The position numbers were made by a program, and so were the translations under genes. A stretch of 34,341 bases of DNA, taken from the NCBI RefSeq assembly GCF_000170895.1, contig NZ_ABCS01000103.1:1-34341 (forward strand). Reading direction: 5' to 3'. The stretch's first letter is position 1, and every line of letters begins with the position of its first letter. The notes beneath the pieces were generated by a model, which saw only the letters and a list, made by a program, of their open reading frames with translations, was not told the origin of the DNA and ran no database searches. The stretch is from Plesiocystis pacifica SIR-1 (lineage in GTDB: Bacteria > Myxococcota_A > Polyangia > Nannocystales > Nannocystaceae). Positions 32,738 through 34,341 of the stretch are shown here, piece by piece.

Positions 32738-32771
32738 TTTTTTCGCGCGTTGAGAACGACGCGAGAAAAAA
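32738..32771. promoter_or_regulatory. Inverted repeat with T6/A6 ends between divergent genes
   Basis: TTTTTTCGCGCGT (32738-32750) and ACGCGAGAAAAAA (32759-32771) pair at 12 of 13 positions around TGAGAACG. It resembles a bidirectional terminator but lies between the divergent starts at 32721 and 32830, where an operator or attenuator is more logical. Confidence 0.45.
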
Positions 32772-32829
32772 TCTCGATCGCCGCGATCCCTCCGGGCCCC
32801 GCCCGGACTCACGGGAGTGAGAGCCAGCC

Positions 32830-34254
32830 ATGCGACTCCCGTCTACCGTCACCTTCGTCCTCCCGGCCCTGATCACCCTGTTCGCCGCGCCCGCGCTGGC
32901 GCAGGCCGCCACTTGCCAGGTCGACCCCACGGGCAGCTTCGGCATGCCCCACCCGAGCATCGACGACGCCCTGAGCTCCGGGGGCTGCGACCAGCCGGGC
33001 TCGGTCATCGAGGTCTACTGCCCCGCGTGGGGCTGCTCCCAGGGCAGCACGACCATCCACGGTCTCGACCAGATCTACGTGCTCTCCGCCGAGCTGTGGG
33101 GCTACGGCCCGGCGACCCTGACCAGCAGCTACTCGGGCGCCGCGGTGTCCATCGAAAACAGCCGGGAGATCTTGTTCGAGGGCTTCGCTCAGATCGCGGG
33201 CGAGGACGTCGGCGTGGCGGTGATCGACTCGCGGGTGATCGTGATCGGCTCCCACGCCCATGGCCGCTACACCGACATCGGGGGCCACGGCGCGGGCATC
33301 TACGCCGAGGGCGACTCGCGCCTCGACCTGGTCTGGGTCGCGGTGACCGAGAGCGGGCGCGGCATGAGCTTGCAGGGCACGCACTCGGGGGCGCCCCACG
33401 TGCTCGCCGAGGGCTTCGCCGCGACCTGGAACGAGGTCGCCGTGTTCAGCGAGGGCTCCCCCGGCCCCGTGCTCGAGGTCCGCAGCGACTTCGGCCCGAC
33501 CATGCACAACTACATCGTGTCCAACGTCGAGGGCGTCGAGCTGCGCGGGGAGTCCGACGCCGTGTTCGACCACACCATCGTCGCGGGGAACCTGCGCATG
33601 TGGCCGGGCTCGCCCACGGACCCGGAGGTCTTCAACGTCCAGGACCACGCCTCGCTGAGCCTGCGCAACGCGCTGATCTACGACAACGACTCGGTCCCCA
33701 ACCCCGGCGTGCTGCTGCCCTGGTCGGCCTGCGGCGGCGGTCCTTCGTGCCACAACACCCCCGGGCGGATCCTCGAGCACGGCAGCTCCAAGCTCGTCAG
33801 CCTCGAGGCGAGCACGATCATCGACAACCAGACCGACATCGTGATCAACCTCGACGGCGCGGGCGGGGGCGGCATCGTCGTCGACCACACCGTGTTCGCC
33901 AACAACTGGGGCAAGGTGTTCTCGACCAGCAGCTACTACCCGGGCTGCCCCTCGATCATCAACCACGACTCCTTTTTGTGGGACAACCGCGTGGGCGTCG
34001 ATCCGTCCAGCTGCGACCCGGGCTTTGGCCACGGCTGGGACCCCCACGCCATGCCCGGGGCGGTCACGCCGGACGCGATGCTTGGTTTCCCCCACTTCAT
34101 GGGGCCCTACGCCGACCTCTACCGCGTCCACGTCCTCGAGCCCTCGCCGAGCTACGCGCTGCCGGCGAACCTCTACCTCGGGCCGGACTGGTCGGTGGAC
34201 GGGGCGACGGCGGATGCCGACCCCCTCGACGTCGGCTATCACAACCCGCTGTGA
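32830..34254 (+). CDS. Secreted right-handed beta-helix protein
   Basis: 474 residues. A signal peptide (TFVLPALITLFAAPALAQA) is cut before ATCQVD. The body has repeated short strands with Asn/Ser/Val ladders, such as VSIENSREILFEGFAQI, VELRGESDAVFDHTIVAGN and VSLEASTIIDNQTDIVI, typical of pectate-lyase-like right-handed parallel beta-helix (PbH1) repeats. Such folds bind or cleave polysaccharide, but many surface members are not enzymes, and I see no clear catalytic set. Six or more cysteines suggest an oxidising, extracytoplasmic location. The ATG at 32830 has a GAG-rich purine stretch upstream. It is divergent from the TauE/SafE gene. Confidence 0.78.
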   Translation: MRLPSTVTFVLPALITLFAAPALAQAATCQVDPTGSFGMPHPSIDDALSSGGCDQPGSVIEVYCPAWGCSQGSTTIHGLDQIYVLSAELWGYGPATLTSSYSGAAVSIENSREILFEGFAQIAGEDVGVAVIDSRVIVIGSHAHGRYTDIGGHGAGIYAEGDSRLDLVWVAVTESGRGMSLQGTHSGAPHVLAEGFAATWNEVAVFSEGSPGPVLEVRSDFGPTMHNYIVSNVEGVELRGESDAVFDHTIVAGNLRMWPGSPTDPEVFNVQDHASLSLRNALIYDNDSVPNPGVLLPWSACGGGPSCHNTPGRILEHGSSKLVSLEASTIIDNQTDIVINLDGAGGGGIVVDHTVFANNWGKVFSTSSYYPGCPSIINHDSFLWDNRVGVDPSSCDPGFGHGWDPHAMPGAVTPDAMLGFPHFMGPYADLYRVHVLEPSPSYALPANLYLGPDWSVDGATADADPLDVGYHNPL

Positions 34255-34341
34255 GCTTCGGCGGGCCTAGTACCGCGTGTCCGAAGTCCGTGCCGGGTTT
34301 GGGAGCGGCACTGGAACCCGAATGGCTGTGTCGCCGCTCCT
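34255..34341. other. Window end, no gene seen
   Basis: 87 bp after the beta-helix stop. No open frame or clear terminator hairpin is apparent before the window ends. Confidence 0.5.

Overview
The window is very GC-rich DNA with strongly G/C-ending codons. It carries five predicted lipoproteins, giant TPR and coiled-coil proteins, and acidic Asp/Thr/Gly linkers behind a lipobox. This suggests a myxobacterium (Myxococcota), perhaps near the Nannocystaceae. The assignment is inferred from protein style only; no marker gene such as rRNA is present. I count 17 genes and see no tRNA, rRNA, CRISPR array, phage gene or transposase.

Layout. Positions 1-10693 (+) hold one enormous TPR gene, cut at the left by the window edge and broken into three frames by seven apparent single-base losses, six of them within about 100 nt. 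It ends at a GC hairpin terminator and converges on an FHA-GAF-class III adenylate cyclase (-). Next come a small membrane protein (-) and, divergently, a methyltransferase-like/coiled-coil fusion (+). A 32-32-32 bp palindrome follows, then a WD40-like lipoprotein (+). A repeat-rich spacer (19705-20092) leads into a minus-strand envelope group: diheme c-type lipoprotein, polytopic membrane protein, PDZ plus thioredoxin-fold lipoprotein, and an eight-cysteine single-pass protein. An exported protein with an acidic AEG-repeat linker (+) is followed by about 890 bp of non-coding repeats. Minus-strand genes then encode a FadL-type porin, a lipoprotein made of two 169-residue copies, and a Rep/PcrA/UvrD helicase. 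The right end has an MBL-fold hydrolase (+), a hairpin-crowded convergent spacer with a 20-bp tandem repeat, a TauE/SafE permease plus lipoprotein pair (-), and a secreted beta-helix protein (+).

How the genes may work together. Most products sit in or act on the envelope. The cyclase, the TPR giant and the coiled-coil fusion look like signalling or scaffold proteins. The cytochrome, CxxC-less thioredoxin-fold and Cys-rich proteins may form a small redox module, but only adjacency supports this. The MBL hydrolase and the TauE/SafE permease could both relate to sulfur metabolism, though they are separated and oppositely oriented.

The most unusual material is non-coding: several unrelated tandem arrays (30, 36, 50 and 20 bp), long inverted repeats, and a 20-nt motif that recurs at three places. 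None has a recognisable mobile-element gene.
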